Position numbers and translations under genes: made by a program. Source: NCED01 sp035493955 (GTDB taxonomy: Bacteria; Pseudomonadota; Alphaproteobacteria; Caulobacterales; Caulobacteraceae). Taken from it: 64,000 bases of DNA. A model generated the notes under the pieces. The model searched no databases, was not told the origin of the DNA, and saw only the letters and a list, made by a program, of their open reading frames with translations. The stretch is taken from contig DATJHI010000036.1 in the NCBI GenBank assembly GCA_035493955.1, forward strand, positions 1 to 64,000, in the 5' to 3' direction. Of the stretch, positions 17,208-25,693 are shown one piece after another. How positions within the stretch are numbered: the first letter of the stretch is position 1; each line of letters begins with the position of its first letter.

Positions 17208-18545
17208 TCACTTGCCGATGCAGAAGCTTGCGAACACGCGGTCGAGCACCGCTTCGGCATCGATCCGGCCCGACAACCGTTCCAGGGCGCGGGCGGCGAG
17301 CCGCACATCCTCGGCGACCAGTTCGGCATCCCGCGAACTCAAGCGATGGATCGCCCGCCGTAGGTGAACCAGACTGTCCTGCAGAAGCGCCCGGTGGCGC
17401 AATCGCGTGGTGGCCGGGAAATCGGCTCCCGTCAGGGCGGTGCGCACGAGACCGGTCAGGGTCGCGCGAAGGCGGTCGATCCCCCCCGGCTCGACCGTCG
17501 AAACCTGGATCGCCGCCAGTCCCGACGCCCGAGCTCCGGCGGCATCCGCCCCCTCGCCTCGATCCGCCTTGGTCAGGACCAGCAGATCGTCCGGCCCGAT
17601 CAAGTCGGAAGCTTCGCGCCACGCGCCTGTCTCGGCGGAGCCATCGACGACCCACAGCCGCAGGGCCGCCGACTCCGCCCAAGCGCGGGCTCGGCGGACA
17701 CCTTCCGCCTCGATCGGGTCGCCAGCCTCTCGCACCCCGGCCATGTCGGCCAGCAGGACCCGATAGCCGTCGAGGGTCAGGGGGGCCTCGATCACGTCAC
17801 GGGTGGTCCCCGGCATGGCGGTGACGATGGCCGCGTCCCGTCCGAGAAGCGCATTGATCAAGCTTGATTTACCTGCGTTGGGCGCCCCGACCAGCGCGAC
17901 GCGGAGGCCTTCGCGCACCCGCTCGCCTCGGGTGTCCTCGATCGCTCCCGCCAGTTCGATCGCCAGCCGGCGCAGCGGTTCGCCCGCCCGCTGGACCAGC
18001 GCCTCAGGCAGATCCTCGTCGGGGAAATCGATCTCCGCCTCGAGCCAAGCCAAGGCGTCAATCAGGGCGTCGCGCCAGGTCTCGTAGCGGCGGGCCAGGG
18101 CCCCGCCCAACTGGTCCAGAGCCTGGCGCCGCTGCGCGCCGGTCTCGGCTTCGACCAAGTCGGCGATGGCTTCGGCCTGGCTGAGATCGAGCCGACCATT
18201 CTCGAAGGCGCGGCGGGTGAACTCTCCCGGTTCCGCCAGCCGCAGGCCGAGGCCGGCGAGGGCGTCGGCCGCCGCCTCCACCACCGCCGGACCGCCATGA
18301 AGCTGCAGTTCGGCCTGGTCTTCACCGGTGAAGCTGGCGGGAGCCGGAAACCACAGGACCAGCGCCTCGTCGATCGGCGCTCCCGAGCCGGGATCGTTCA
18401 GCCGGCAAAGACTGGCCGCGCGGGGCGGCAGGTCGCGGCCGGCCAGGGCGCGCACCGCCTCCCCCGCCCCCGGTCCCGACAGGCGGACGACGGCGATGGC
18501 CGCACGGCCCGGCGCCGTGGCCAGGGCGAAGATGGTGTCGCGCAC
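17208..18545 (-). CDS. mnmE: tRNA modification GTPase MnmE
   Basis: Potassium-activated GTPase partner of MnmG in U34 tRNA modification. 445 residues from a GTG at 18545. The N-terminal formyl-THF domain starts VRDTIFALATAPGRAAIAVV. The G domain carries GAPNAGKSS (G1), GTTRD (G2), DMAG (G3) and TKAD (G4). The protein ends with the catalytic motif CIGK, exactly at the stop. No strong ribosome site is seen at the GTG, but homologues begin at this point. Confidence 0.96.
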   Translation of the reverse strand: MRDTIFALATAPGRAAIAVVRLSGPGAGEAVRALAGRDLPPRAASLCRLNDPGSGAPIDEALVLWFPAPASFTGEDQAELQLHGGPAVVEAAADALAGLGLRLAEPGEFTRRAFENGRLDLSQAEAIADLVEAETGAQRRQALDQLGGALARRYETWRDALIDALAWLEAEIDFPDEDLPEALVQRAGEPLRRLAIELAGAIEDTRGERVREGLRVALVGAPNAGKSSLINALLGRDAAIVTAMPGTTRDVIEAPLTLDGYRVLLADMAGVREAGDPIEAEGVRRARAWAESAALRLWVVDGSAETGAWREASDLIGPDDLLVLTKADRGEGADAAGARASGLAAIQVSTVEPGGIDRLRATLTGLVRTALTGADFPATTRLRHRALLQDSLVHLRRAIHRLSSRDAELVAEDVRLAARALERLSGRIDAEAVLDRVFASFCIGK

Positions 18546-18562
18546 GTTGCACCCGATAGACT

Positions 18563-18820
18563 CTAGGGTTTGCCGCCCGGGCCGCCGCTCATCCCGGCGG
18601 AAGCCGCCGCGCCCATCAGCTTCATGAACTGCTCCTGGGCCTGGCCGCCGAAGGACATCCAGCTTTTCATCAGCTCCTCCGGCTTCATCATGTTGACGTT
18701 GGCGTCGAAGCGTTTGCGCATCTCGCTGACCAGATGGTCGTTCAGCGGCGTGACGTCCGGCAGCCCCAGAAAGGCGCGAGCCTCCACCGGCGTGCACTCG
18801 ACCTCGACCTTGACCTTCAT
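18563..18820 (-). CDS. DUF6489-type small conserved protein
   Basis: 85 residues starting MKVKVEVECTPVEARAFLGL, with a Met/Gly-rich C-terminus (LMGAAASAGMSGGPGGKP). The beginning is the conserved part of a short alphaproteobacterial family regularly encoded just upstream of mnmE, as here (17 bases). No catalytic motif is visible; the function is unknown. The family number is from memory. Confidence 0.72.
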   Translation of the reverse strand: MKVKVEVECTPVEARAFLGLPDVTPLNDHLVSEMRKRFDANVNMMKPEELMKSWMSFGGQAQEQFMKLMGAAASAGMSGGPGGKP

Positions 18821-18920
18821 TCCCGTTGCCCTCTCAGCTCTCGCCTATTTGTTATGGGCGCGAGCCGGGCCGATGCGCTAGTACCCAGGCGACCTGAAAT
18901 CCAATTTGAAGGGATGGCGG

Positions 18921-19622
18921 ATGGCTGGCCGGGGCATGACCGTGAAGACGGACGATGGCGACTTCGACTGTTATGTCGCCAGGCCTGCGGCCCCCGGCGC
19001 CGCCCCGGCCGTCGTGGTGATCCAGGAAATCTTCGGGGTCAACCGCTTCATTCGAGCCACCGCCGACCGGCTCGCCGCCCAAGGCTATCTCGCCGTCGCC
19101 CCCGACCTGTTCTGGCGGATCAAACCTGGCATCGACATTACCGACCAGACCGAAGCGGAGTGGAAGGAAGCCTTCGGCTATTACAACGCCTTCGACGTGG
19201 CCAAGGGGGTGGAGGATATCGCCGCCACCATCGACACCGTTCGGGCCGATCCGGGCTGCGACGGCAAGGTCGGGGCGATCGGATTCTGTCTGGGCGGCCT
19301 GCTCGCCTTCCTGACCGCCACCCGCACCAACGTCGACGCCAGCGTCGTCTATTACGGCGGCGGCATGGACGACTTCCTCGGCGAGGCCGATCAGCTGCGC
19401 CGCCCGCTGCTGGTGCAGCTTGCAGGCGACGACGCCTATATCCCTAAGACGGCCCAGGACAAGATAACCGCGGCGCTCGGAGGACGTCCCGAAGTGGAGC
19501 TCCATATCTATCCCCGCCGGGACCACGCCTTCGCGCGCGTCGGGGGGCAGAACTACCACGCCGCCGACGCCGAAACCGCCAATGCCCGCACCGCCGCCTT
19601 CTTGGGCCGGACGATCGGCTGA
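18921..19622 (+). CDS. dienelactone hydrolase family protein
   Basis: 233-residue alpha/beta hydrolase. The catalytic Cys sits in the nucleophile elbow GAIGFCLGG, the Asp in LVQLAGDDAYIP, and the His in YPRRDHAFAR, giving the Cys-Asp-His triad of carboxymethylenebutenolidase-type enzymes. N-terminal PAVVVIQEIFGVN is a family block. ATG at 18921 was chosen (AAGGGA six bases upstream) over the TTG at 18906. Its stop codon overlaps the start of the quinone reductase gene by one base. Many family members act on substrates other than dienelactone, so the true substrate is open. Confidence 0.9.
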   Translation: MAGRGMTVKTDDGDFDCYVARPAAPGAAPAVVVIQEIFGVNRFIRATADRLAAQGYLAVAPDLFWRIKPGIDITDQTEAEWKEAFGYYNAFDVAKGVEDIAATIDTVRADPGCDGKVGAIGFCLGGLLAFLTATRTNVDASVVYYGGGMDDFLGEADQLRRPLLVQLAGDDAYIPKTAQDKITAALGGRPEVELHIYPRRDHAFARVGGQNYHAADAETANARTAAFLGRTIG

Positions 19623-20590
19623 TGAAGGCGATCCAGATTCAGCGCACCGGCGGCCCGGAAGTCCTGGCCCTGGTCGACGTGCCGCCTCGGCCGCCGGGGC
19701 CTGGCGAGATCCTGATCCGCCATGAGGCCATCGGCCTCAACTTCATCGACGTCTACGGTCGCACCGGCCTCTATCCCATGGCCCTCCCCGCTGTGCTGGG
19801 CCGTGAGGCGGCCGGGGTGGTCGAGGCGATCGGCGAAGGCGTGACCCGCTTCAGGATCGGCGACCGGGCCGCCTACGCCAGCGAGATCGGGGCCTATGCG
19901 GAAATGAATACGATCGCGGCGGCTCGCGCGGTCAGGTTGCCCGACGCTGTCTCCAGCCGGACCGCGGCGGCGATCATGCTGAAGGGCCTGACCGCGGAAT
20001 TCCTCACACGCCGGATCTGGCCCCTCCGGCAGGGCGACTCCGTCCTGGTCCATGCCGCCGCCGGGGGAGTGGGCACCCTGCTCTGCCAATGGCTGGCGCA
20101 TCTGGGCATGCGGGTGATCGGCACGGCGGGATCCGAGGAAAAAGCGGCCCTGGCCTTGAGCCACGGCTGCGCCGAGGTGATCCGGTACCGGCACGAAAAT
20201 GTCGCCGAACGGGTCAAGGACCTGACCGGTGGGACCGGGGTGGCGGCCGTTTATGACTCGGTGGGCAAGGACACCCAGGAGGCCAGCCTCGCCAGCCTGC
20301 GCCGCCGCGGCATCCTGATCAGCTTCGGCAATGCGTCGGGGCCCGCGCCGGCGGTGGATCCGCTGCGGCTGTCGCGGGGCGGGTCCTTGTTCCTGACCCG
20401 GCCGACCCTGTTCGACTATGTCGTCACCACCGAGGAGCTGGACGCGGCCGCCGAAGCCCTGTTCCACGTGGTGACCTCGGGCGCGGTCAAGGTGGAGATC
20501 GGCCAGGAGTTTCCCCTGGCCCAAACGGCTGACGCCCATCGCGCCTTGGAAGGCCGGGCCACCAGCGGGGCGACCCTGCTCATCCCATGA
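19622..20590 (+). CDS. quinone oxidoreductase (zeta-crystallin type)
   Basis: NADPH-dependent medium-chain reductase without catalytic zinc, 322 residues. N-terminal GroES-like part with GLNFIDVYGRTGLYP; the nucleotide-binding AAAGGVGTLLCQWLAHLG near residue 145; then GTAGSEEKAALALSHGC and YDSVGKDT. These match QorA-type quinone reductases. It starts within the stop of the hydrolase gene (TGATG) and so is coupled to it. The gene is convergent with the GST gene. Confidence 0.9.
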   Translation: MKAIQIQRTGGPEVLALVDVPPRPPGPGEILIRHEAIGLNFIDVYGRTGLYPMALPAVLGREAAGVVEAIGEGVTRFRIGDRAAYASEIGAYAEMNTIAAARAVRLPDAVSSRTAAAIMLKGLTAEFLTRRIWPLRQGDSVLVHAAAGGVGTLLCQWLAHLGMRVIGTAGSEEKAALALSHGCAEVIRYRHENVAERVKDLTGGTGVAAVYDSVGKDTQEASLASLRRRGILISFGNASGPAPAVDPLRLSRGGSLFLTRPTLFDYVVTTEELDAAAEALFHVVTSGAVKVEIGQEFPLAQTADAHRALEGRATSGATLLIP

Positions 20591-20602
20591 GCCGTTAGCG
20601 CC

Positions 20603-20616
20603 GTTGCACGTGAAAC
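20603..20616. other. parS: parS-like site, one mismatch
   Basis: GTTGCACGTGAAAC differs from the parS core at one base (T to G). In the short gap between two convergent genes, 3.4 kb nearer the proposed origin than the other sites. Caulobacter is known to carry several parS copies in this neighbourhood, so it is probably functional though weaker. Confidence 0.6.
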
Positions 20617-20626
20617 AGCGGCGCGG

Positions 20627-21235
20627 CTATTTAGCCGCCGCCCGCAGATAGGCCGGGCGGGCGGTCATGCGTTTGTAATAGTCGACCAGGGCCGGACCGA
20701 GCTGGTCGCCCATCTCCAACAGGCCGATGCCGATCCCCAGCGCATAGGCCACCGAGATGTCGGCGGCGGTGAAGCGATCGGCGGCGAGGAATTCGTGCTT
20801 CGCCAATTGATTGGCGACCAGGCGGCTGCGGCGAACGAAGCCTTCCTTGATCATGCCGACCGTCCAGTTGCTCCGCTCGGCCTCGGGGCCCCTGAACAGG
20901 GTGCCGATCACCCCGTTCAACGGCGCGCCCAATCCGCCTTCGCCCAGCACCAGGAACTGCAGGTAATCCGGATAGCCCGGCTCCTCGGCCTTAACCGACA
21001 GGTCGGTCGGGCCGTAACGGTCAGCCATATATTGGAGGATGGCCACCGACTCGGTCATGGTCACCGGACCGTCGACGATAGCCGGCAAGGTGCCCGAGGG
21101 GTTGGCGGCCTTGAAGGCGTCGGTCTTGGGGCCGGCGAACTCGACCGGTTCGATCTCGCAGGGGATGCCCATCTCCTCGGCCATCCACAGGACCCGCAAG
21201 GAGCGGGTCCTCGGCGTATGGAACAGCTTGATCAT
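20627..21235 (-). CDS. glutathione S-transferase family protein
   Basis: 202 residues with the thioredoxin-like N-terminal half (MIKLFHTPRTRSLRVLWMAE; NPSGTLPAIVDG, TMTESVAILQYM) and all-helical C-terminal half (FTAADISVAYALGIG). The NPSGTLPA cis-proline and TES motifs bind glutathione. The first catalytic residue is unclear (Thr/Arg region). ATG at 21235 was chosen; an in-frame start 60 bases earlier (21295) would overlap the rho stop codon. Substrate unknown. Confidence 0.88.
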   Translation of the reverse strand: MIKLFHTPRTRSLRVLWMAEEMGIPCEIEPVEFAGPKTDAFKAANPSGTLPAIVDGPVTMTESVAILQYMADRYGPTDLSVKAEEPGYPDYLQFLVLGEGGLGAPLNGVIGTLFRGPEAERSNWTVGMIKEGFVRRSRLVANQLAKHEFLAADRFTAADISVAYALGIGIGLLEMGDQLGPALVDYYKRMTARPAYLRAAAK

Positions 21236-21291
21236 CTGGCATCCAGTTCCGTAGCAAAAGGGCAGACCCTGCGGCACGCCCCTGAGTTTTA

Positions 21292-22626
21292 TCAAGTATT
21301 CATTGACTGGAAGAATTCGGCATTATTCTTGGTTTGCCGGAGTTTGTCGAGTAAGAACTCGATGGCGTCCTGGGCCCCCATCGGGTTCAGGATACGGCGA
21401 AGCACATAGGTCTTCTGCAGCACATCCTTTGGCACCAGAAGCTCTTCCTTGCGGGTGCCGGACTTGAGGATGTCCATGGCCGGGAACACCCGCTTGTCGG
21501 CGACCTTGCGGTCGAGGACGATTTCCGAATTGCCGGTGCCCTTGAACTCTTCGAAGATCACCTCGTCCATGCGCGAGCCGGTGTCGATCAGGGCGGTGGC
21601 GATGATGGTCAGCGACCCCCCTTCCTCGATGTTCCGCGCCGCGCCGAAGAAGCGCTTGGGCCGCTGCAGGGCGTTGGCGTCGACGCCGCCGGTCAGCACC
21701 TTGCCGGACGAAGGGACCACCGTGTTGTAGGCGCGGCCCAGACGGGTGACCGAATCCAGCAGGATGACCACGTCGCGCTTGTGCTCGACCAGGCGCTTAG
21801 CCTTCTCGATCACCATCTCGGCGACCTGGACGTGGCGGGTGGCGGGCTCGTCGAAGGTCGAGGAGACGACCTCGCCCTTCACCGTGCGCTGCATGTCGGT
21901 GACTTCTTCCGGGCGTTCGTCGATCAGGAGCACAATCAGATAGCATTCGGGGTGGTTGGCCGCGATCGACTTGGCGATGTTCTGCAACATCATGGTCTTG
22001 CCGACCCGCGGCGGGGCGACGATCAGGCAGCGCTGGCCTTTGCCGAGCGGCGCGACGATGTCGATGATCCGGCCTGAACGGTCCTTCAGGGTCGGATCCT
22101 CGATCTCCATGGTCATCCGCGTATCGGGATAGAGCGGGGTCAGGTTGTCGAAGTGGACCTTGTGGCGGACGTTGTCCGGGTTCTCGAAATTGACCGTGTC
22201 GACCTTGATGATGGCGAAGTAGCGCTCACCCTCGCGGGGAGCGCGGATCGGGCCGTCGACCGTGTCGCCGGTGCGCAGGCCGAATTTGCGGATCTGCGAC
22301 GGGGAGACATAGATGTCATCGGGGCCGGGCAGGTAGTTGGCTTCCGGGCTGCGCAGGTAGCCGAAGCCGTCCTGCACCACTTCCAGGGTTCCGCCGCCGG
22401 AAATCTCCATCCCGTCCTCGGCCACGGTCTTCAGGATCGCGAACATCATGTCCTGCTTGCGCATGGAATTGGCGTTCTCGATCTCCAGGCTTTCGGCGAG
22501 GGCGAGCAGGTCGGTGGGGGACTTGGCCTTCAGCTCCTGCAGCGACATGCGCTGGACAGGGGCGGCGTTGGGACCGGCCGGCGCGGCTGCGGCCTGGTCG
22601 GTATCGAAAGCGGACTCGTCGGGCAT
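21292..22626 (-). CDS. rho: transcription termination factor Rho
   Basis: Hexameric RNA helicase that ends transcription. 444 residues: N-terminal helix-extended-loop-helix (MSLQELKAKSPTDLLALAES), primary RNA-binding DGFGYLRSPEANYLPGPDDI, Walker A APPRVGKTMM, Walker B and catalytic YLIVLLIDERPEEVTDM, Q-loop SSTFDEPATRHVQVAEMV, and R-loop GVDANALQRPKRFFGAARNIEEGGS. The N-terminal leader is Ala/Pro-rich. 213 bases of gene-free sequence separate it from hemJ upstream. Confidence 0.98.
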   Translation of the reverse strand: MPDESAFDTDQAAAAPAGPNAAPVQRMSLQELKAKSPTDLLALAESLEIENANSMRKQDMMFAILKTVAEDGMEISGGGTLEVVQDGFGYLRSPEANYLPGPDDIYVSPSQIRKFGLRTGDTVDGPIRAPREGERYFAIIKVDTVNFENPDNVRHKVHFDNLTPLYPDTRMTMEIEDPTLKDRSGRIIDIVAPLGKGQRCLIVAPPRVGKTMMLQNIAKSIAANHPECYLIVLLIDERPEEVTDMQRTVKGEVVSSTFDEPATRHVQVAEMVIEKAKRLVEHKRDVVILLDSVTRLGRAYNTVVPSSGKVLTGGVDANALQRPKRFFGAARNIEEGGSLTIIATALIDTGSRMDEVIFEEFKGTGNSEIVLDRKVADKRVFPAMDILKSGTRKEELLVPKDVLQKTYVLRRILNPMGAQDAIEFLLDKLRQTKNNAEFFQSMNT

Positions 22627-22839
22627 TGGTGTTTCTCGAAGATAAAGGGTCGGGCTAGGCGACCTGCAGGCCGGAGAGGCCTGGAACGGCTCAAGACGCG
22701 GGAACCGGTCTTGGGAATTTGAGGCGGGGGGCCCGGCGCAGCCGTCGCGTCAGACCGTGGACAGCGGAACCACAATGGAGACGGCGGGTCAAGCGGCGCG
22801 TGTCGTCCCCTCTCGGGAAGCAGGACTGGAAGGGGCGGC

Positions 22840-23289
22840 TTATCCGCCGAACTCCGTCGTCACCGCGATCACCATGATGATCGCCGCCAGGAACGGCAAT
22901 TCGTTGACCGCACGCCAGAACTTCTCGCTACGGGTATTGGCATGGGCGGCAAAGCGTTTGCGGGCGGTCCCAAGGAAATGGTGCCACCAAGTCATGAAGA
23001 CAATGCCGGCGATCTTGGTCAGCATCCAAGGCGAATGCAGGAATTCCGGGTGGGCCAGCCCTCCTGAACGGACCCAGACCAGGCCCAGGCCGAACAGCCA
23101 GGCCGCGATCATCGCGGGGTTCATGATGATCCGATAGAGCTTGGCTTCCATGGTCTGGAAGGTCGTGTCCATCTCCGACCCCGCCGTTGCGCGGGTGTGA
23201 TAGGCGAACAACCTGGGCAGATAGAGCAGTCCCGCCATCCAGGCGATCACCGCCAGGATGTGCAGGCCCCGCAACAGGTCATAGGTCAC
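22840..23289 (-). CDS. hemJ: protoporphyrinogen IX oxidase HemJ
   Basis: Membrane haem-pathway enzyme that oxidises protoporphyrinogen IX. 149 residues with four hydrophobic helices. The first contains the conserved LRGLHILAVIAWMAGLLYLPRLFAYH, whose histidines are haem ligands in the family. Conserved also are KLYRIIMNPAM, PWMLTKIAGIVFMTWWHHFL and the FRAVNELP-like segment FWRAVNELPFLAA. GTG at 23289 overlaps the hemH stop by four bases (GTGA) and has GGAGGA upstream, so it is translationally coupled to hemH. Confidence 0.9.
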   Translation of the reverse strand: MTYDLLRGLHILAVIAWMAGLLYLPRLFAYHTRATAGSEMDTTFQTMEAKLYRIIMNPAMIAAWLFGLGLVWVRSGGLAHPEFLHSPWMLTKIAGIVFMTWWHHFLGTARKRFAAHANTRSEKFWRAVNELPFLAAIIMVIAVTTEFGG

Positions 23290-24368
23290 GCCGCATCCTC
23301 CACCGGCGGAAGCGGACATTTGGCAAAGCCGCCGGGGCAGATCCGGCCGCCGCAGCCGCTATCGATTCCCGCCGGCTTGCCCAGCACGTCGCCCACCATC
23401 TTGGCCAGGCCTCGAATGAAACAAGGCTCGATACCCAAGGCCGGGACCCGCAGGTAGAGCGGGCAGCCGACCTGCTCGGCCAACAGGGCGTAATCGTGGT
23501 CCAGCTCGACCAAGGTCTCCACATGCTCGGAAACGAAGGCCACCGGCGCCACCACCACGCCCAGGCCCTCGTGCGCCGCCTCCTCGATGGCCGCCGGCGT
23601 GGAAGGACCCAGCCATTTCATCGGACCGACCCGGCTCTGGTAGCAGATCTTCCAATCCAGCTCGTGGGCCCAGGCCCCGCCGATCCGCTCGACGATGGCT
23701 GCGCAGGTCCGCTCGATCTGCCACTGATAGGGGTCGCCCTCCTTGATCGCCTTTTCGGGCAGGCCGTGGGCGGAGAACAGGATCCGCACCGCCGGCAATC
23801 TTCCGGCCCGGCTCATCACCCCCTGGATCATGTGGGCGTGGGCCTCGATCAGGCCCTCCTCGTCCGGATAGCAACAGACGGCGCGCACCGTCCCGGGGCC
23901 GGAATAGGACTTGGTCCAGGCCTGGAGCGAGGAGCCGGTCGTCGTGCCCGAAAACTGGGGATAGAGGGGAAGTAGCACCACATCGTCGGGGGCGAAGGCC
24001 TTCACCGCCTTGGCGGTCTGCTCGACGAAGGGTTTCCAGTAGCGCATGGCCACGAACACCTCGAGCTCGGCGTCCGGATAGGCCGCGACAAGATCGGCCT
24101 TCAAGGCGGCCGCCTGGGCGGCGGTCTCCCGCAAGAGAGGCGAAGCGCCGCCGATGCGGGCGTAGTTGGCGCGGGCGGAGCGGGCGCGGACCCCCGAAAT
24201 CAGGGTCGCCAGGGCCATCCGGGCAGGCCCGGGCAAACCGATGATGGCCGGATCGCGAAACAGGTTGAACAGAAAGGGTCTGACCGCCCGGGGCGAATCC
24301 GGACCTCCCAGGTTGAACAGCACCACCGCAAGGCGGCGGCGCGGGCCTGAAGGACGATCGTTCAGCAT
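23286..24368 (-). CDS. hemH: ferrochelatase
   Basis: Inserts Fe2+ into protoporphyrin IX. 360 residues from ATG at 24368, which overlaps the hemE stop. Family blocks: VVLFNLGGPDSPRAVRPFLF, MRYWKPFVEQT, LLPLYPQFSGTTTGSSL, and the metal-site histidine in FSAHGLPEKAIKEGDPY, then SRVGPMKWLGPST and VAFVSEHVETLVELD with a Glu/His pair. The C-terminus has several cysteines (GCGGRICPGGFAKCP), reminiscent of the iron-sulfur tail reported for Caulobacter ferrochelatase. Confidence 0.96.
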   Translation of the reverse strand: MLNDRPSGPRRRLAVVLFNLGGPDSPRAVRPFLFNLFRDPAIIGLPGPARMALATLISGVRARSARANYARIGGASPLLRETAAQAAALKADLVAAYPDAELEVFVAMRYWKPFVEQTAKAVKAFAPDDVVLLPLYPQFSGTTTGSSLQAWTKSYSGPGTVRAVCCYPDEEGLIEAHAHMIQGVMSRAGRLPAVRILFSAHGLPEKAIKEGDPYQWQIERTCAAIVERIGGAWAHELDWKICYQSRVGPMKWLGPSTPAAIEEAAHEGLGVVVAPVAFVSEHVETLVELDHDYALLAEQVGCPLYLRVPALGIEPCFIRGLAKMVGDVLGKPAGIDSGCGGRICPGGFAKCPLPPVEDAA

Positions 24369-25441
24369 GATGTTCCGCCGGACTTGCCGGTCACCCGAGC
24401 CACGACCCGGCCCACATGCTCCGGCGGCGTGTCGGGCAGGATGCCGTGGCCGAGATTGAAGATATAGGGCCCCGCGTCCCACTGATCGAGCAGTTGCTCT
24501 ACCCGGCGGTCGAGGGCAGGACCGCCAGCGCGCAGCAACAGGGGATCCAGCGCTCCCTGGATCGGCTTGATCGCCTGCACGGCGCGGCCGAGCGTCGCCG
24601 GCGCGGCTGTATCCAAGGCGACGGCCTGGACATCGACCTCACGGGCGTAATCGAGGACCATGGCGCCGGCGCCGCGGGGAAAGCCGATCACCGGCGTCTC
24701 CACCCCAAGCTCACGCAGCCGGGCGATGATCCGCCGGTGCGGCCTGACCACCAGCCGCTGGAACAGGTCCTCCGGCAGACCCTCGGCCCACGATTCGAAC
24801 AGCTTCAGCGCCTGAGCCCCCGCCCTCGCCTGCATGGCCAGGTAACGGGCGCTCGCCTCGACCAGCACTTCGATCAGCCCGTCCATCGTCTCGGGGTCGG
24901 CGTAGGCCAGGGTCCGGGCCCGGCTGCGGTCGCTGGAGCGGCCTTCGATCATATAGGTGGCGACGGTCCACGGAGCCCCGGCGAAACCGATCAGCGCCCG
25001 CTCAGGCTCGAGGGCGGCGCGGACCAACGACAGGGTCTCGCCCACGGCGCCCAGCTTTTCGGCGGCGCCTTCGACCTTGTCCCGCATGGCCTGCAAGGAC
25101 GGCAGGGGCCCAAGGCGCGGCCCCTCCCCCGCCTCGAACCACACGTCCTGACCGAGAGCCCCTGGGATCAGCAGGATGTCGGCGAAGACGATGGCGGCGT
25201 CGAAGGGATAGCGGCGCATTGGCTGCAGGGTCGCCTGGGCGGCCCGCTGCGAATCCATGCAGAAGCTGATGAAGTCGGAGGTCTCAGCCCTCAGCGCCCG
25301 GTACTCGGGCAGATAGCGCCCTGCCTGGCGCATGAACCAGATCGGCGGCCGCTTCGTCCGCTCGCCGGCAAGGACCCTGAGCAGGGCAGGCTTGGTCGGG
25401 GGGGCGAGGTTGGGGGGGGAAGGCGAGGCGGACCCGGACAT
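24362..25441 (-). CDS. hemE: uroporphyrinogen decarboxylase
   Basis: Fifth step of haem synthesis from uroporphyrinogen III to coproporphyrinogen III. 359 residues; family signature PPIWFMRQAGRYLPEYR near residue 31, active-site Asp in AIVFADILLIP, GFAGAPWTVATYMIEG and the C-terminal FNLGHGILPDTPPEHV. First gene of hemE-hemH-hemJ and the left flank of the proposed replication origin, transcribed away from it, just as hemE flanks Cori in Caulobacter crescentus. Confidence 0.97.
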   Translation of the reverse strand: MSGSASPSPPNLAPPTKPALLRVLAGERTKRPPIWFMRQAGRYLPEYRALRAETSDFISFCMDSQRAAQATLQPMRRYPFDAAIVFADILLIPGALGQDVWFEAGEGPRLGPLPSLQAMRDKVEGAAEKLGAVGETLSLVRAALEPERALIGFAGAPWTVATYMIEGRSSDRSRARTLAYADPETMDGLIEVLVEASARYLAMQARAGAQALKLFESWAEGLPEDLFQRLVVRPHRRIIARLRELGVETPVIGFPRGAGAMVLDYAREVDVQAVALDTAAPATLGRAVQAIKPIQGALDPLLLRAGGPALDRRVEQLLDQWDAGPYIFNLGHGILPDTPPEHVGRVVARVTGKSGGTSC

Positions 25442-25512
25442 GGAGGCCTTAAAGCCGTATCTGGCCCAAGTCTCAAGGCAGGCTGTTCCTACCCTTACTC
25501 AGATTAGGATTC

Positions 25513-25523
25513 TTAAGGATTGG
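25513..25523 (+). promoter_or_regulatory. 11-base origin repeat, possible degenerate CtrA site
   Basis: TTAAGGATTGG, identical to the left part of the CtrA box at 25661 but followed by AAAC in place of TTAA. It lies 72 bases upstream of the hemE start, in its likely promoter region. Confidence 0.5.
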
Positions 25524-25643
25524 AAACAGTAAGGGGGCGGCGGCGGTGCGGGGATAAAAGCCGGATGGCCAGGATCATGAGACTGCGCGCTCCTGCGGCG
25601 ATCCCATGGGCGACCGGGCTCCGCCAGGGCCGTCCAAGGTCTG

Positions 25644-25658
25644 TTAACGAAGTCTTAA
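25644..25658. promoter_or_regulatory. CtrA box 1
   Basis: TTAACGAAGTCTTAA is a perfect TTAA-N7-TTAA match. In Caulobacter, CtrA~P bound at such boxes in the AT-rich part of the origin blocks initiation in swarmer cells. Confidence 0.8.
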
Positions 25659-25660
25659 GA

Positions 25661-25675
25661 TTAAGGATTGGTTAA
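25661..25675. promoter_or_regulatory. CtrA box 2
   Basis: TTAAGGATTGGTTAA is a second perfect TTAA-N7-TTAA match, two bases from the first, so two CtrA dimers could bind side by side. Confidence 0.8.
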
Positions 25676-25693
25676 TGATTTTCCGGCGACGAC

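Noticed and set aside
20618..20641. GC-rich hairpin between the quinone reductase and GST genes as a terminator
   Set aside because: Bulged stem, no T-run and overlap with the GST stop; not strong enough to list.
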